Positions 1-9,408 are shown, numbered from the stretch's first letter. The stretch is 21,448 nt of DNA from CAYSAA01 sp964428905 (GCA_964428905.1 CAYSAA010000048.1:1-21448); one strand, 5' to 3'. Program-made: numbers and translations. Notes: generated from the sequence alone by a model not told the origin.

Positions 1-165
1 CATTTTGCTCTTTATTTAAATGGCTATTTCCAAAATCAACTAAATAATTAATATAATTGGATGCAAGTAATTCCCAGAATTAGTTTTTACACATCCTGCC
101 GTCCCCCTGTTTGATGCGTCATATGGTTAATACAAAAGAGAAAGAAAAGAAATCAGTAAAAAATA

Positions 166-194
166 TTGATAATAAAATATTATTACTCTATTAT
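166..194 (+). promoter_or_regulatory. Putative sigma-A promoter of the aminotransferase gene
   Basis: TTGATA (166-171) and TATTAT (189-194) are separated by 17 bp, about 33 bp before the start codon. The rest of 1-227 is AT-rich and I see no gene in it. AT-rich DNA gives chance matches, so this is moderate support only. Confidence 0.45.
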
Positions 195-227
195 TTAATA
201 AAATATTGAAATAAAAGGAGAACAATA

Positions 228-1442
228 ATGTCAACAATCAAAAGCGAAGAATTATTTTCAAAGTTAGCTAAACAGAGCAAAGCTTCATCAATTAGAGAGA
301 TTCTGAAAATTATTCAGAGTTCCAATGTAATATCACTAGCTGGTGGGATGCCTGATCCGATCACATTTCCTGTTGAGGCCATCAAAGAGATATGTGCACA
401 AATCTTAACCAGGGATAGTGCCCGTGCCTTACAATACAGCAGTACAGAAGGCCTATTGAAATTAAGACAATTTCTATTTCAATGGTTAAATCTGGATAGT
501 AAAAAATTTGGCACAGATAATATTGTTATAACTTCCGGTTCACAGCAGGGGCTGGATTTGGTAAGTAAAGCATTGTTAGACCCGGGAGATGTTGTTATTG
601 TGGAGTTGCCGAGTTATTTAGCAGCTTTGGATGCTTTTAGAAGTTATGGAGCAGAGATGATTGGAATTCCAATGGATGCGGAGGGTATGCAGATGGAACT
701 TTTGGAAGATGCCCTAGAAAAACTCAAAAACAAAAGTAAAAAAGTCAAATTTATCTATACGATTTCCAATTTTCAAAATCCTGCCGGTGTTACCATGTCC
801 TTACCTCGGAGAAAGAAAATCTTAGAAATTGCTCAGAGGTACAACCTTTTTATTTTGGAAGATAATCCTTATGACAAGCTCCGGTTTGAAGGAGAATCAA
901 TTCCGTCCATCTTTTCTTTTGATTATGAGGGAAGAGTCATAAATCTGGGTACTTTTTCCAAAATATTGTGTCCCGGCCTAAGATTAGCTTGGATTTCCAG
1001 TAATATAGACATTATTGAAAAGATTATTATTTTAAAACAAGCTACCGATCTATGTACACCTATGCTCAATCAGTTGATTGCTTCTGAATATTGTGACCAG
1101 GGTTATATTGATGAAAATATTGAGTCAAATATCTCGGTTTATAAGGAAAAACGAGACATTATGTTACAATCTTTAGAAAAATATTTCCCGGCGGGAGCTT
1201 CCTGGACTAAACCGAATGGAGGATTTTTTGTCTTTGTGACTTTACCTGAATATATTAATACAGATGAAATGTTTTCTGATGCTATTAGAGAAAAAGTAGC
1301 CTATGTCAGTGGATCATCATTCTATGCCAATGGTGAAGGGAAAAACACTATGAGATTATCGTTTTGTTATGCAGGCAAAGAAGATATTAGGGAAGGAATC
1401 AAGAGATTAAGTAAGGTCATTTTAAAGCATATAAGAAAGTAA
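228..1442 (+). CDS. PLP-dependent class I/II aminotransferase (2-aminoadipate/aromatic transaminase-like)
   Basis: A 404-residue fold-type I aminotransferase, full length for the family. It should move an amino group between an amino acid and a 2-oxoacid in the cytoplasm. Visible motifs are the N-terminal SLAGGMPDP segment typical of the LysN/MocR-type subgroup (about 36-44), FQNPAG (182-187), the PLP-ring aspartate D212 in EDNPYD, the Schiff-base lysine K245 in GTFSK, and a C-terminal MRLSF segment whose arginine would bind the substrate carboxylate. The ATG is preceded by AAGGAG (215-220) at good spacing. The gene stands alone, so context does not narrow the substrate; 2-aminoadipate, branched-chain or aromatic amino acids are all possible. 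The family call is firm and the substrate is unknown. Confidence 0.93.
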   Translation: MSTIKSEELFSKLAKQSKASSIREILKIIQSSNVISLAGGMPDPITFPVEAIKEICAQILTRDSARALQYSSTEGLLKLRQFLFQWLNLDSKKFGTDNIVITSGSQQGLDLVSKALLDPGDVVIVELPSYLAALDAFRSYGAEMIGIPMDAEGMQMELLEDALEKLKNKSKKVKFIYTISNFQNPAGVTMSLPRRKKILEIAQRYNLFILEDNPYDKLRFEGESIPSIFSFDYEGRVINLGTFSKILCPGLRLAWISSNIDIIEKIIILKQATDLCTPMLNQLIASEYCDQGYIDENIESNISVYKEKRDIMLQSLEKYFPAGASWTKPNGGFFVFVTLPEYINTDEMFSDAIREKVAYVSGSSFYANGEGKNTMRLSFCYAGKEDIREGIKRLSKVILKHIRK

Positions 1443-1592
1443 GCAATAAGGACTATTTTTCTTCTGCCCGTACATAGAACTGCGGTCTTATTTACCTATT
1501 GAAATAGGGGAATTTTAGGGGTAAAAAAGTAGCAAAAGATTTTATTCACCTGATTATTAACAATCATATTCTAAAACCAAGGAGGTTTTATT

Positions 1593-2241
1593 ATGAAGCT
1601 GTTTAGTAGAGATAGCCAGATAAAATTTCATATTGGATTATCATCTTCTTGGTATATCTGCTTACTTATTTTCATTTTATTGCTGAGCATATCATGACTG
1701 GTCTCAAAGGATAGAAGTAAATCCCAATCAAAGAGTGCAATTAACGGTTAGTCTGGAGAAAATCGCCCGGACCGGAAGCTTAGAGATTACCTGTGATGTG
1801 GATAATGCCATGATCTATTTAGATGGAAATTACCAGAAAAGGACCTCCTCTAACAGAAGCGTAACCATCACTAATATTCAAGAAGGCAGTTACGAATTGC
1901 TTGTTATTAAAGATGGTTATCAGGATTATAATTCTACTGTAAGAATCTATCCTGACCGTATCTCTCGTATTAATGTTCAAATGCAGTGGGAATACCAGGA
2001 GCAAAAAGATGGCTCTATCGCTGTATACTGCAATGAAAACAATGCCAGGATATTTATTAATGGCATTTACGCGGAAATGACTTCTGCTAACCAGACGGAA
2101 ATTCTTGACGAATTAAAAGAGGATATATATGAAATTACAGTGATAAAAGATGGGTATCGTATCTGGCAGGAAAAAGCCAGTGTTTATCCCGGAGAAACTA
2201 CCTCTATATTCGTAGATTTAATTAAAGTTGAAAATATATAA
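1593..2241 (+). pseudogene. PEGA-domain protein, broken by a frame change after the N-terminal anchor
   Basis: A textbook RBS (AAGGAGGT, 1579-1586) precedes ATG 1593, which opens a 34-residue reading frame with a hydrophobic segment (about WYICLLIFILLLSIS) and ends at TGA 1695. The next frame, open from 1687, starts AYHDWSQRIEV and runs to 2241. It holds two full PEGA repeats (roughly 1774-1995 and 2011-2235), each with a GS.. start, an I(Y/F)..G centre and a VIKDGY near the end. The AYHDW part matches the last third of a PEGA unit, so an upstream repeat seems to have been lost by a deletion that also shifted the frame. PEGA proteins are usually anchored and extracytoplasmic, often surface-linked. 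The downstream part could still be translated from GTG 1735, but it would lack export. Confidence 0.7.
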
Positions 2242-2750
2242 TGGAAGGTAAGGAAAAAATATAATTTTTAAATCTACCGAGAACCCAACTTTGAATATGA
2301 GAAGTACTTGATAGCTATATTCCAGGTGATGATTTTTTGGTGTGGCTGAGCTTAGGTTGTGCTATTTAGAAAAGCAAACAACAGGATTTACAATTTCATA
2401 AAAAAGAAACAGAGGGCGTTATTGTTTGTTATGTCATTATCTAAAAATTTGATTTATTATCATTATGTAAAAAAAGAAGAGGGCGAATTTTTTGGGGCTC
2501 ATTTGACTGCTTTAATACAGAGACGCCCATGGAGGGTTCAAGGCACCGGAAGAAATTGCACTTGTAGAGGGAATAGATGAAAAAAGATGGGATCAGTGGA
2601 AATTTAAAGGCTGGGTAATTAAAGTTGAGTGAATATTTACTTGGTGAAGATTGGGAAGGGTAGAAGGTCTATGGTGATAAGGAAAGTAAAAAGTGATATT
2701 TCAAGATCTGACCGCATTAGTCTCATGAGTAATTTAGGAGTAGGATTGTA
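2242..2750 (+). other. Gene-poor stretch with decayed coding-like fragments
   Basis: No intact gene is convincing here. Short stretches look like old coding sequence: 2528-2632 reads as 34 codons (HGGFKAPEEIALVEG... to ...GWVIKVE) without a start, 2625-2660 reads LSEYLLGEDWEG in another frame, and 2671-2751 is a 26-codon ORF whose TAA overlaps the start of the next gene (TAATG). I do not recognise any of them. The pattern suggests one or more genes worn down by frameshifts. An AGGAG near 2736 serves the transporter gene that follows. Confidence 0.4.
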
Positions 2751-4526
2751 ATGTTCAAATTGTTAAAAAATCTGAAGCCTTATTGGTTATTAATAGTAGG
2801 CATTATAGTTTTTGTTTTCCTACAGTCACTCTCAGAATTATACTTACCTACACTTATGTCAGATATTGTGGATATTGGGGTAGTCACTGGAGACATTGAT
2901 TATATTGTAAGAATTGGAGGATGGATGCTTCTGATTGCTTTTATTGCCATGATTGGCTCTGTTTCAGGAAGCTACCTGGCAGCTAGAGTAGCAACCGGAT
3001 TAGCAAGAGATCTGCGAACTCGGGTATTTACCAAGGTAGAAAGTTTTTCTTTGGAAGAATTTAATGAAAAAGGGACAGCCTCCCTTATAGTCAGAACAAC
3101 CAATGATATTACCCAGATTCAGCAATTGGCAGTTACTATGCTTAGGATGTTCTTAAGGGCACCGTTGCTATTTATCGGTGGTATTATTATGGCAGTTTCA
3201 AAAAATGCTGAATTATCCCTGGTTCTTGTAGCTATTTTACCTATTTTAACCATTCTCGTTCTTTTCATTGCCAAAAAAAGTATGTCTCTTTTTAAATCAA
3301 TGCAGATGAAAATAGACCAACTCAATCTGGTTCTTCGAGAATATTTAACCGGTATACGGGTTATTAGAGCATTTGATCGAGAAGGCTATGAAAAAAACAG
3401 ATTTCACAAAACCAATCTAGATTTAACGGAAACAGCAAAAAAAGTCAACATACTGATGGCAATCTTGATGCCTTTAATGACCTTGATTCTTAATCTGACC
3501 ATTATAGCAATGATCTGGCTGGGAAGTATACGAATTGATAATGGCAGTATGCAAGTCGGTGATTTGATGGCATTTATTCAATATGCATCACAAATTATGT
3601 TTTCTTTGATTATGGTTTCAATGATGTTTATCATGATACCTCGGGCCTCGGTATCAGCACTTCGAATTAATGAAGTGTTGGATGTTGAACCTAAAATAAA
3701 AAACCCGATAATCCCCAAAAAGAGTCAATTAGAAATTGAAAATAAGATGAATACCCAGGATGTTATTTCGGAAAAAGAAAGAAAGGGTTTTCTTGAATTC
3801 GATGAAGTCAGTTTCTGTTATCGGGATGCAGCAGAATTGGCTGTGAAAAATATTTCTTTCAAGGCTAATCCCGGGGAAGTGACTGCCATTATCGGAAGTA
3901 CAGGTTCCGGAAAATCAACCTTAATCAATCTAATACCCAGGTTCTATGATGTAACTAAAGGCCGTATTTTAATTGATGATATTGATATACGGGAAATGTA
4001 TCAAGAAAAACTACGCGAAAAGATTGGCCTGGTTTCCCAAAAAGCTGTTCTTTTTACCGGAACTATTGCAGAAAATATTAGATTTGGGAACAAACATCTA
4101 TCTCGTAATGAAATCATCAGAGTAGCTGAAATAGCTCAAGCATCAGAATTTATTTCTACCATGCAGCAAGGATATGATTCTCTGATTACTCAGGGTGGAA
4201 CCAATTTATCAGGTGGGCAGAAACAAAGACTGGCTATTGCCAGGGCTTTGGCTAAGCATCCGGAAATCTATATTTTTGATGATAGTTTTTCCGCTCTTGA
4301 TTTTAAAACAGAGGCAAAATTGCGGGCTGCGATTAAAAATGAAATAAAAAACAAGACTGTTTTAATTATTGCCCAAAGAGTTACCACCGTTATGAGCGCA
4401 GATCAAATTATTGTTTTGGATAACGGTCAAATTGTGGGTATTGGAAAACATCAGGATTTAATAAGAAGATGTGAATTATATAGGGAAATTGTGGCTTCAC
4501 AGCTCTCAGAAAAGGAATTGATATGA
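2751..4526 (+). CDS. ABC exporter half-transporter, degenerate-site subunit (TM287/BmrC/LmrC type)
   Basis: A 591-residue type IV ABC exporter subunit: six membrane segments in the first 300 residues, then a nucleotide-binding domain. Seen are Walker A GSTGSGKST (382-390), Q-loop Q430, signature LSGGQ (486-490) and Walker B ending FDD, so D511 stands where the catalytic glutamate should be. The switch histidine is replaced by Q542 (IAQR). These two changes are the known marks of the subunit that builds the non-hydrolysing site in heterodimeric exporters. A charged linker of about 25 residues (320-345) joins the domains. It overlaps the next gene by 4 nt (ATGA), so the two are translated as a pair. 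Substrate (drug, lipid or peptide) cannot be read from sequence. Confidence 0.93.
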   Translation: MFKLLKNLKPYWLLIVGIIVFVFLQSLSELYLPTLMSDIVDIGVVTGDIDYIVRIGGWMLLIAFIAMIGSVSGSYLAARVATGLARDLRTRVFTKVESFSLEEFNEKGTASLIVRTTNDITQIQQLAVTMLRMFLRAPLLFIGGIIMAVSKNAELSLVLVAILPILTILVLFIAKKSMSLFKSMQMKIDQLNLVLREYLTGIRVIRAFDREGYEKNRFHKTNLDLTETAKKVNILMAILMPLMTLILNLTIIAMIWLGSIRIDNGSMQVGDLMAFIQYASQIMFSLIMVSMMFIMIPRASVSALRINEVLDVEPKIKNPIIPKKSQLEIENKMNTQDVISEKERKGFLEFDEVSFCYRDAAELAVKNISFKANPGEVTAIIGSTGSGKSTLINLIPRFYDVTKGRILIDDIDIREMYQEKLREKIGLVSQKAVLFTGTIAENIRFGNKHLSRNEIIRVAEIAQASEFISTMQQGYDSLITQGGTNLSGGQKQRLAIARALAKHPEIYIFDDSFSALDFKTEAKLRAAIKNEIKNKTVLIIAQRVTTVMSADQIIVLDNGQIVGIGKHQDLIRRCELYREIVASQLSEKELI

Positions 4527-6409
4527 GTGAAAAACGTGTAAAACCAAGGATGCCAATAAGAGGATTCGGCCGTGGTCCCGGGAGTCATTCGGGTTTGAAT
4601 ATGCCAGTAGAAAAAGCCAAGGATTTCGGAGGTACCTTAAGGCGATTACTGGATTATTTAAAACCACATCAGGTTAAGATTATTACTACTTTTTTAGCAG
4701 CGGTTACAAGCTCATTTTTCGTCATCATTAGTCCAAAAGTGATGGGAAGAGCGACCACTAAATTATTTGAAGGCTATCTCCTGAAAATAAAACAAGTCCC
4801 GGGTGCGGCTATTGATTTTCAATATATTTTAACTATTATTCTTATCTTAATTGGATTATATGTTCTTAATGCCCTGTTTAACTATATTCAACATTATATT
4901 ATGGTGGGTGTTACCCAGAAAACTATATATGATATGAGAAAAGATATCAGCTCTAAATTATCACGACTACCTTTGAAGTATTTTGACGGAAGAACTCATG
5001 GTGATATTTTAAGTAGGGTTACCAACGATATTGATACTGTTAGCAACACCCTTCAACAAAGTATTACCCAATTAATCACTTCCATAGTAACCATGATTGG
5101 CATTGTAGTTATGATGCTGACCATTAGCCCACTGTTGACTTTAATTACCTTTGTCACTTTACCTATAAGTTTTTTAGTGACCAGAATCATTGCCAGGCAA
5201 TCCCAAAAATTCTTTGCAAGACAACAAAAGGTTTTAGGTCAACTAAACAGTCACGTGGAGGAAATGTACACTGGTCATAAGATAGTTAAGGTCTTTAATT
5301 ATGAAAAGCAATCTATTGAACGATTTAATCAACTCAATGATCAACTTTATCATACTGGATGGAAAGCTCAGTTCATATCAGGAATGATTATGCCCTTGAT
5401 GATAGCTATTAGCAATCTTAGCTATGTTTTTATTGTTATTTTGGGTGGAATTTCTGTTGCCAGAGGAGTCATTACTATCGGTAATGTCCAGGCATTTATT
5501 CAATATTCCAGGCAATTTACCCACCCGATTGTTCAAGCAGCTAATATTGCCAATATTATTCAATCAACCATTGCTGCTGCTGAACGGGTCTTTGAAGTTC
5601 TTGATGAACCTGAGCAAATACCGGAAAAAGAGGATATTATTCGCTTAGATAAGCCCGAGGGGAACATAAAAATTGACCATATTAAATTTGGATATGATAC
5701 GGAAAAAATCATTATAAAAGACATGAATCTTGAAGTTAAAAAAGGTCAAACAATTGCCATTGTAGGTCCTACCGGGGCCGGAAAGACAACATTGGTTAAT
5801 TTACTGATGCGTTTTTATGAAATTCATAATGGTAAAATAACCTTTGACGGAGTCAATATCCGGGATATGCAACGCGGTGAATTGAGAAGCCTTTTTGGAA
5901 TGGTTCTGCAGGATACTTGGTTGTTTAAGGGAAGCATTAAAGAGAATATTGCCTATGGCCGGAAAAATGCTACCGAAGATGAAATTGTAATGGCAGCGAA
6001 AATGGCTTATGCCGATCACTTTATCAGAACACTTCCCGATGGCTATAATACAATTATTGATGAAGAGGCCAGCAATCTTTCTCAAGGTCAAAAACAATTA
6101 CTGACCATTGCCAGGGCTATTCTGGCAGATCCAATCATATTGATTCTCGATGAAGCGACAAGCAGTGTAGATACCAGAACAGAGATTCAGATTCAAAAGG
6201 CGATGCTTGCCCTTATGGAAGGGAAAACGAGTTTTGTCATTGCTCACCGTTTATCCACAATTCAGGGAGCAGATTTAATTCTGGTGATGAATGATGGAAG
6301 TATTGTCGAAAAAGGAACACACAAAGAATTATTAACACAGAATGGATTTTATGCTGATTTATATAATAGCCAATTCGTTGGGTTAAACCGTAAAGATAAA
6401 GATTTATAA
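4523..6409 (+). CDS. ABC exporter half-transporter, catalytic-site subunit (TM288/BmrD/LmrD type)
   Basis: A 628-residue partner of the preceding subunit. It begins with a Gly/Arg/Pro-rich tail of about 35 residues, common in this family, then six membrane segments to about 350 and an ATPase domain. Motifs are Walker A GPTGAGKT (415-422), Q463, a changed signature LSQGQ (519-523), Walker B ILDEA with the catalytic E544, and switch H575. Its consensus Walker B and switch His, paired with the partner's LSGGQ, make the active site; its LSQGQ faces the partner's D/Q site. This is the same division of labour as in Thermotoga TM287/288. The function is membrane export of an unknown lipophilic compound. 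Confidence 0.94.
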   Translation: MSEKRVKPRMPIRGFGRGPGSHSGLNMPVEKAKDFGGTLRRLLDYLKPHQVKIITTFLAAVTSSFFVIISPKVMGRATTKLFEGYLLKIKQVPGAAIDFQYILTIILILIGLYVLNALFNYIQHYIMVGVTQKTIYDMRKDISSKLSRLPLKYFDGRTHGDILSRVTNDIDTVSNTLQQSITQLITSIVTMIGIVVMMLTISPLLTLITFVTLPISFLVTRIIARQSQKFFARQQKVLGQLNSHVEEMYTGHKIVKVFNYEKQSIERFNQLNDQLYHTGWKAQFISGMIMPLMIAISNLSYVFIVILGGISVARGVITIGNVQAFIQYSRQFTHPIVQAANIANIIQSTIAAAERVFEVLDEPEQIPEKEDIIRLDKPEGNIKIDHIKFGYDTEKIIIKDMNLEVKKGQTIAIVGPTGAGKTTLVNLLMRFYEIHNGKITFDGVNIRDMQRGELRSLFGMVLQDTWLFKGSIKENIAYGRKNATEDEIVMAAKMAYADHFIRTLPDGYNTIIDEEASNLSQGQKQLLTIARAILADPIILILDEATSSVDTRTEIQIQKAMLALMEGKTSFVIAHRLSTIQGADLILVMNDGSIVEKGTHKELLTQNGFYADLYNSQFVGLNRKDKDL

Positions 6410-6460
6410 TAGGGTCTAATTTTCTGTGCTTATCTTATGATAGGATCATCATTTGATTAC

Positions 6461-6489
6461 TTGCTAATTAAATTCCCTTTTGATATAGT
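6461..6489 (+). promoter_or_regulatory. Putative sigma-A promoter upstream of mobB
   Basis: TTGCTA (6461-6466) and TATAGT (6484-6489) are spaced by 17 bp and lie about 30 bp before the mobB start. This supports a new transcription unit after the ABC exporter, although no clear terminator is visible in 6410-6460. Confidence 0.55.
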
Positions 6490-6519
6490 AAATACAATTG
6501 TGAAAAGGAGAGAGGGCCA

Positions 6520-7275
6520 ATGAAAACAATTGGGGTTGTTGGTTTTAAAAAAAGTGGGAAGACAACCTTAGCCATAGCTTTGGCTAAGGCATTGCAAGGA
6601 AAAGGTTATCGAGTTGCTATGATTAAACATACTAGTAAACCCATTGATCATGGTAATTCTGATTCTGGTCAATTTATAAAAGAAGTATCACAGGTAGCCA
6701 TTATAACTCCAGAACATTCAGAAATTATTTTAGGGGGTTGTCAAGATTTAAAGCAAATAATCCCTTATCTTTCAGCTGATTTTTTCATTGTAGAAGGTTT
6801 CAAAAGTTTAAAGTATTTTCCAAAAATTATTTGCTTGAAAAAGGAAGATGAAAAAAAAGAGCTTTTTGATGGATTAGCATTTTTTACAGCGGGGTTAGAT
6901 GTATCGTTAAAAGATAAAAAGATAATTGATTATTTGATTACAGATGAAAAAGATGTCGAAGAAATGGTAACCCAGATTGAAAATAGAGGATTCATGCTAC
7001 CGGATATGAATTGCGGTGAATGTGGTTATCGCAATTGTTATGCCTTAGCCCAGGAAATTGTTAAAGGAACAGCTTCAGAGCAAGATTGTTTGTATGGCCA
7101 AAATAATATTTCAGTCACGGTCAATAAGAAAAAAATTTTCTTAAATCACTTTTTATCTCAGTTATACCAGAATATGATTTATGGTATGTTATCTCCTTTA
7201 AAAGACATTGACTCTCTTGATAATAAACAAATTGAAATTAAATTAAATCTGACCAGTAATTCCAAGAAAAAATAG
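6520..7275 (+). CDS. mobB: MobB-like P-loop protein with C-terminal Fe-S domain
   Basis: A 251-residue protein. The N-terminal 150 residues look like MobB, the GTP-binding helper in molybdopterin guanine dinucleotide synthesis: P-loop GFKKSGKTT (8-16), IKHTS (36-40) and FIVEGFK (89-95). The C-terminal part holds a CGECGYRNC cluster motif (C165, C168, C173) and C190, the spacing of the small FeS domain also found in RnfB-type proteins, followed by a short domain ending in LSPLKDID. MobB proteins with such a tail are known from anaerobes. The tail suggests redox sensing or contact with a Mo/W enzyme. No moeA, mobA or Mo/W enzyme is in the window, so its enzyme partner is elsewhere. AGGAGAG (about 6506-6512) supports the start. 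Confidence 0.85.
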   Translation: MKTIGVVGFKKSGKTTLAIALAKALQGKGYRVAMIKHTSKPIDHGNSDSGQFIKEVSQVAIITPEHSEIILGGCQDLKQIIPYLSADFFIVEGFKSLKYFPKIICLKKEDEKKELFDGLAFFTAGLDVSLKDKKIIDYLITDEKDVEEMVTQIENRGFMLPDMNCGECGYRNCYALAQEIVKGTASEQDCLYGQNNISVTVNKKKIFLNHFLSQLYQNMIYGMLSPLKDIDSLDNKQIEIKLNLTSNSKKK

Positions 7276-7322
7276 CAGTTAAATTTTGAACATTTTTTAT
7301 TCACAGCGAGGTAAAAAATAAT

Positions 7323-8303
7323 ATGGATCAACAAAATTTAAGTTACAATGATCATATATATGAAACAATTATTGTAGGGGGTGGCCCTGCCGGATTAACA
7401 GCAGGCCTTTATCTTAGCCGTTCCCGGGTTGATGTATTATTAATGGAAAAAGCTCTACCGGGTGGGCAGGCAAACCTGACCGAGATGATTGAAAATTATC
7501 CTGGTTTTCCGGAAGGTGTTTTGGGTCCTGATTTAATGCAACGGTTTGAAAAACAGGCAAGAAGATTCGGATTGGAAATAAAAAATGATACGGTATTGGA
7601 AATTTCCAGGGGAGATCAGGAAGAAGAAAAATATTTTCAGGTCAAGACCGATACCAATATTTTTTACTGTAAATCAATTATTATTTCATCCGGTGCCCAG
7701 GCTAGTCAATTGGGAGTTCCTGGAGAGAATGAATTTAGAGGAAGAGGTGTTTCCTACTGTGCAACCTGTGATGGTGCCTTTTTCCGTGAAAAAGAGATTG
7801 TTGTCGTTGGGGGAGGGGATGCAGCCATAGAGGAAGCCTTGTTTTTGACTAAGTTTGCCAGTAAGGTTAGTGTTGTCCATCGCCGGGGTGATTTAAGAGC
7901 TACTAAAATACTTCAAGAACGTGCTTTTGCAAATCCAAAAATCAATTTTATCTGGCACTCCATTGTGAGGGAAATTAAGGGAAATGAACAGGTAGAAGCA
8001 GTGCAATTGAACAATGTCACAAACGGGCAGGAAATTTCTTTTCCCTGTCAGGGTGTTTTCATTTTTACAGGTTATTCGCCTACCCATCCTTCATTAGGTT
8101 CTTTTAAGGATCAGATTGTTAACGAAAAAGGGTATATTTTAACTGATGAGTGTATGATGACCCCGGTAGAAGGAGTCTTTGCCTGTGGGGATGTCCGGGC
8201 TAAGGTACTTCGTCAGGTGGTTACTGCCTGTGGTGAGGGCGCGAATGCCGCTTTTTTTGTGGAAAAATACCTGGGGTATGTATCTTCAAAGGAATCAGAA
8301 TAG
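7323..8303 (+). CDS. trxB: Thioredoxin reductase (NADPH, FAD, low-Mr type)
   Basis: A 326-residue flavoprotein of normal length that moves electrons from NADPH through FAD to thioredoxin. It shows the FAD motif GGGPAG (19-24), the redox pair CATC (146-149), the NADPH motif GGGDAA (163-168), HRRGDLRA (186-193) which fits binding of the NADPH 2'-phosphate, and the C-terminal FAD motifs ACGD (287-290) and RQVVTACGEG (297-306). It lies 47 bp after mobB, which is compatible with co-transcription. The RBS (GCGAGG, 7306-7311) is weak and 11 nt from ATG. No thioredoxin gene is next to it. Confidence 0.95.
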   Translation: MDQQNLSYNDHIYETIIVGGGPAGLTAGLYLSRSRVDVLLMEKALPGGQANLTEMIENYPGFPEGVLGPDLMQRFEKQARRFGLEIKNDTVLEISRGDQEEEKYFQVKTDTNIFYCKSIIISSGAQASQLGVPGENEFRGRGVSYCATCDGAFFREKEIVVVGGGDAAIEEALFLTKFASKVSVVHRRGDLRATKILQERAFANPKINFIWHSIVREIKGNEQVEAVQLNNVTNGQEISFPCQGVFIFTGYSPTHPSLGSFKDQIVNEKGYILTDECMMTPVEGVFACGDVRAKVLRQVVTACGEGANAAFFVEKYLGYVSSKESE

Positions 8304-8345
8304 ATTAGATAATTAGTAGTAATTTATAAAATCAGGAAAAGGCAT

Positions 8346-9179
8346 ATGAATTTGAATTTTGGTATATCAACCATGGTTTATTATCATGAGCACATTGAAA
8401 AATTATTACCTTTTCTAATGGATTGGGGAATTAGAACTATTGAAATCAGGCCACGTAAAGGGCATTTTGAACTTAAGGATTCTGATTCAATTGATTATCT
8501 AAAAAAGAAGATTGATCATTATAAAATTTTAGTCAAAGCCATTCATATGCCTATGAATGAAGTAGATATATCCCATCCGGAAGAATATGATAGAGTAAAA
8601 TCAATACGGGAGGTACAAAAAACGGTAATAGCGGCATATAGGTTAGGTGCGGAGCTGGTTATTGTCCATCCCGGAGGGATGTGCCATAAACTTTCTGAAA
8701 GAGGGAAAAGGCTAAGTAACTGTATAAAGAGCCTAACTGAAATTGTAGATTTTTGCTGCCAATGGAATATTAAATTAGCTATTGAAAACCCACTTCCAGG
8801 TAGATTAGGTGACCAATGGGAAGAAATTCAACAAATGATTAGCGCAATCTCATCAGAAAATGTAGGAATTTGTCTTGATACCGGTCATTATCTTCTTAAT
8901 CAACAGCATACAGATATAGGAGAATTGAATTTAGATAAAGAGCCGATAAACTGGCAGAAAGAACTGCTGCATATCCATATTCATGATAATAATGGAAAAG
9001 ATGATTTACACCTCTTGCCTGGAGATGGATGTTTTCCCTGGGTATTACTGGTATCTTACTTGAAAAAAATACAATATCATGGTGCTTTGATTCTTGAGCC
9101 GAAAGAGGATAGTCAATTACCTTCCTATCTCGATAAGCTTAATCAAGTTATGGAAAAATTAAAAACTTATGCTCGCTGA
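8346..9179 (+). CDS. Sugar-phosphate isomerase/epimerase-like TIM barrel (AP endonuclease 2 / xylose isomerase-like)
   Basis: A 277-residue protein of the xylose isomerase-like TIM barrel family. Likely metal and catalytic residues sit at the ends of strands: H67 (IHMP), H108 (VHPGG), E147 (IEN), D178 and H181 (LDTGH), H213 (HIHDN), H222 (LHLLPGDG) and E251 (LEPK). Such enzymes isomerise sugars or act as endonuclease IV. It lacks the full endonuclease IV signatures I would expect, so a sugar or cyclitol isomerase is more likely. It follows trxB by 42 bp with a good RBS (AGGAAAAGG, 8334-8342), so it is probably in the same operon. The exact substrate is unknown. Confidence 0.85.
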   Translation: MNLNFGISTMVYYHEHIEKLLPFLMDWGIRTIEIRPRKGHFELKDSDSIDYLKKKIDHYKILVKAIHMPMNEVDISHPEEYDRVKSIREVQKTVIAAYRLGAELVIVHPGGMCHKLSERGKRLSNCIKSLTEIVDFCCQWNIKLAIENPLPGRLGDQWEEIQQMISAISSENVGICLDTGHYLLNQQHTDIGELNLDKEPINWQKELLHIHIHDNNGKDDLHLLPGDGCFPWVLLVSYLKKIQYHGALILEPKEDSQLPSYLDKLNQVMEKLKTYAR

Positions 9180-9342
9180 TTAACAACAAGTAAAATAATG
9201 ATTATTTTTGAAAAACCGAGGTTATAAGACGTGTTTTTCCGTAATGTATTTTAATAAAATTGTCAATAAACTATCTCTACTACTAGCAAAAATGATAAAA
9301 AACCTAATGGGTTTTAAGGGAGACTACTGTCCTTACTATCTT

Positions 9343-9371
9343 TTGCTATATTTGATATTCTTTGATAAAAT
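9343..9371 (+). promoter_or_regulatory. Putative sigma-A promoter of the EF-G-like gene
   Basis: TTGCTA (9343-9348), 17 bp, TAAAAT (9366-9371). It lies 37 bp before the GTG start, which has AAGGAGG at 9394-9400. The remaining intergenic DNA (9180-9342) shows only weak A/T hairpins. Confidence 0.5.
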
Positions 9372-9408
9372 AATGTTGAAATTTTAGATTTTCAAGGAGG
9401 AATAACGG

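Noticed and set aside
2359..2580. A 73-codon plus-strand ORF between the PEGA gene and the ABC exporter
   Set aside because: No RBS, no recognisable domain, and better coding-like text appears in other frames of the same stretch.
5378..6097. ORFs in other frames and on the minus strand over the second ABC subunit
   Set aside because: Shadows of a well-conserved transporter gene.
9210..9239. GAAAAAC/GTTTTTC inverted repeat as a terminator of the isomerase gene
   Set aside because: Seven mostly A/T pairs with a 16-nt loop and no T-run after it; too weak to call.
9299..9315. AAAACC/GGTTTT hairpin before the EF-G-like gene as a riboswitch or terminator
   Set aside because: Short and lacks a T-run; it lies upstream of the likely promoter.
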